DNA of 5,990 nucleotides from Clostridia bacterium (GTDB taxonomy: Bacteria; Bacillota_A; Clostridia; Oscillospirales; Acutalibacteraceae), in the NCBI GenBank assembly GCA_017503305.1, contig JAFVTJ010000150.1:1-5990 (forward strand), in the 5' to 3' direction. The position numbers were made by a program, and so were the translations under genes. The first letter of the stretch is position 1, and each line of letters starts with the position of its first letter. The notes beneath the pieces are model-generated. The model had not been told where the DNA came from, ran no database searches, and saw only the letters and a list, made by a program, of their open reading frames with translations. Below, piece after piece: positions 4,992-5,990 of the stretch.

Positions 4992-5020
4992 ATTATAGCA
5001 TATCTTCCCCAAAAGGTCAA
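4992..5020 (-). promoter_or_regulatory. Strong sigma-A promoter (P1) for the rpmG-secE-nusG-rplK-rplA operon
   Basis: Minus-strand TTGACC (-35, 5020-5015) and consensus TATAAT (-10, 4997-4992) are 17 nt apart, with TGC before the -10 (extended -10). AT-rich DNA lies upstream, as in UP elements. The predicted start is near 4985, giving a leader of about 190 nt before rpmG that begins near a run of nine T residues (4969-4961). Confidence 0.82.
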
Positions 5021-5060
5021 GCATTTTTTGCCTTAAAATAGCGGTTTTAGTAAATTTTTA

Positions 5061-5089
5061 TTGCTAAAATAAAACAGTTGTGTTAATAT
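5061..5089 (+). promoter_or_regulatory. Sigma-A promoter for prfC
   Basis: TTGCTA (-35, 5061-5066) and TAATAT (-10, 5084-5089) are 17 nt apart, with TGT before the -10. The start would be near 5096, about 26 nt before the GTG start. Its -35 is only about 40 bp from that of the leftward operon promoter, so the two share the same AT-rich spacer. Confidence 0.72.
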
Positions 5090-5121
5090 ATTTTAGTTGA
5101 ATAAAATTAAGGAGAATTTTT

Positions 5122-5990
5122 GTGAGCGAATTACGAAATGAAATCGCCAGAAGACGCACCTTTGCGATTATTTCCCACCCTGACGCAGGTAAAACCACAT
5201 TAACCGAAAAGTTCTTGCTTTACGGCGGCGCAATCCAAACCGCAGGCTCGGTTAAGGGCAAAGCCACCGCACGCCATGCAGTAAGTGACTGGATGGACCT
5301 TGAAAAACAGCGTGGTATTTCTATTACATCATCGGTTATGCAGTTTGAATACGACGGATATTGCATAAACATTCTTGACACCCCAGGGCATCAGGACTTC
5401 TCTGAAGATACCTACCGTACACTTATGGCGGCCGACAGCGTGGTAATGGTTATCGACGCGGCAAAGGGTATTGAAGCACAAACCCGTAAGCTTTTTAAGG
5501 TTTGCGCTATGCGCCATATCCCGATTTTTACCTTTATAAATAAGTTGGACCGCGAAGCGCGTGACCCATTTGAGCTTTTGGACGAATTAGAAAAGGAATT
5601 CGGCATTGGCACTTACCCTGTAAACTGGCCTATCGGTTGCGGTGTAAGCTTCAAGGGTGTTTTCGACCGTGACAAGCGTGAGATTTTGTCATTTAGCGAG
5701 CGTCACCGCGGTCAAGACAAAATTAAACCCACCCCTTGCGATATTACCGATACCCAAAAGATGGATGAGCCTATAGGCCCCTATCAAAGAGCCGAATTGG
5801 TTGACCAGATTGAGCTTTTGGACGGCGCAAGCTTTGAGTTTGATTTAGAAAAGGTACAAAAGGGCGAATTAACACCCGTTTTCTTTGGTTCGGCACTTAC
5901 AAACTTCGGTGTAGAGCCATTTTTAGAAAACTTCCTTAAAATGACCACACCGCCCATACCGCGAATTTCGGGCGATACGGAAGTTTCCCC
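5122..5990 (+). CDS. prfC: Peptide chain release factor 3 (partial, C-terminus beyond the window)
   Basis: 289 codons of a protein that is usually about 530 residues; no stop is reached. RF3 is a translational GTPase that removes RF1/RF2 from the ribosome after peptide release. The G domain shows the P-loop [13 protein letters not shown] (18-30), the switch I segment RGISITSS (64-71), [16 protein letters not shown] (86-101) and NKLDRE (140-145). The RF3-type insert [14 protein letters not shown] (170-183) follows, then [18 protein letters not shown] (254-271) near the end of the G domain. SHPDAGKTT and [13 protein letters not shown] favour RF3 over EF-G, LepA and TetM-type protection proteins. 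The start is GTG at 5122, with AAGGAG (5109-5114) 7 nt upstream; no in-frame ATG fits the family N-terminus. It is divergent from the ribosomal operon and has its own promoter. Confidence 0.97.
   Translation, partial: MSELRNEIARRRTFAIISHPDAGKTTLTEKFLLYGGAIQTAGSVKGKATARHAVSDWMDLEKQRGISITSSVMQFEYDGYCINILDTPGHQDFSEDTYRTLMAADSVVMVIDAAKGIEAQTRKLFKVCAMRHIPIFTFINKLDREARDPFELLDELEKEFGIGTYPVNWPIGCGVSFKGVFDRDKREILSFSERHRGQDKIKPTPCDITDTQKMDEPIGPYQRAELVDQIELLDGASFEFDLEKVQKGELTPVFFGSALTNFGVEPFLENFLKMTTPPIPRISGDTEVS

Noticed and set aside
5122..5990. Tetracycline ribosomal protection protein (TetM-like) instead of RF3
   Set aside because: The [10 protein letters not shown]-loop, [13 protein letters not shown] and [14 protein letters not shown] segments are RF3 features, and the neighbourhood is housekeeping.

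Overview
The window looks like a piece of chromosome from a low-to-moderate GC member of the Clostridia (Bacillota), probably an uncultured gut lineage near Oscillospirales. The reasons are the rpmG-secE-nusG-rplK-rplA gene order, strong GGAGG ribosome binding sites, sigma-A promoters with extended -10 (TGn) elements, a stand-alone LUD-domain protein of a clostridial type, and the CTCCCT...AGGGAG hairpin repeats that I remember as common between genes in gut Clostridia. The taxonomic call is inference; there is no rRNA here.

Left end (1-249): the last 82 codons of aspartyl-tRNA synthetase on the + strand, closed by a strong bidirectional terminator. From 291 to about 546 there is no gene, only two GC-rich palindromic repeat elements. 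Next, on the minus strand (read right to left), comes a two-gene unit: a LUD-domain protein (1835-1182) followed 13 nt later by a small P-loop kinase-like protein (1168-656), with its own promoter and terminator. Between this unit and the ribosomal operon (1836-2108) lies a 134-bp near-palindrome made of two head-on copies of a hairpin repeat, plus the operon's terminator.

Centre and right (4796-2109, minus strand): a translation and secretion operon in the order rpmG (L33), secE, nusG, rplK (L11), rplA (L1), ending in an intrinsic terminator just after rplA. rplJ-rplL do not follow in this window. Two intergenic RNA segments, before rplA and before rplK, carry GTGGGAGG and resemble the L1-binding site of 23S rRNA, which fits autogenous control by L1. 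The secE product is unusually long, 228 aa, because a four-helix membrane module precedes the conserved SecE part.

Right end: a divergent intergenic region (4797-5121) carries back-to-back sigma-A promoters, leftward for the ribosomal operon and rightward for prfC (release factor 3), which runs off the window after 289 codons. The genes are mostly housekeeping translation and protein-export functions. I do not see a clearly new defence, mobile or biosynthetic system. The items most worth checking are the extended SecE, the paired L1-site mimics and the palindromic repeats.
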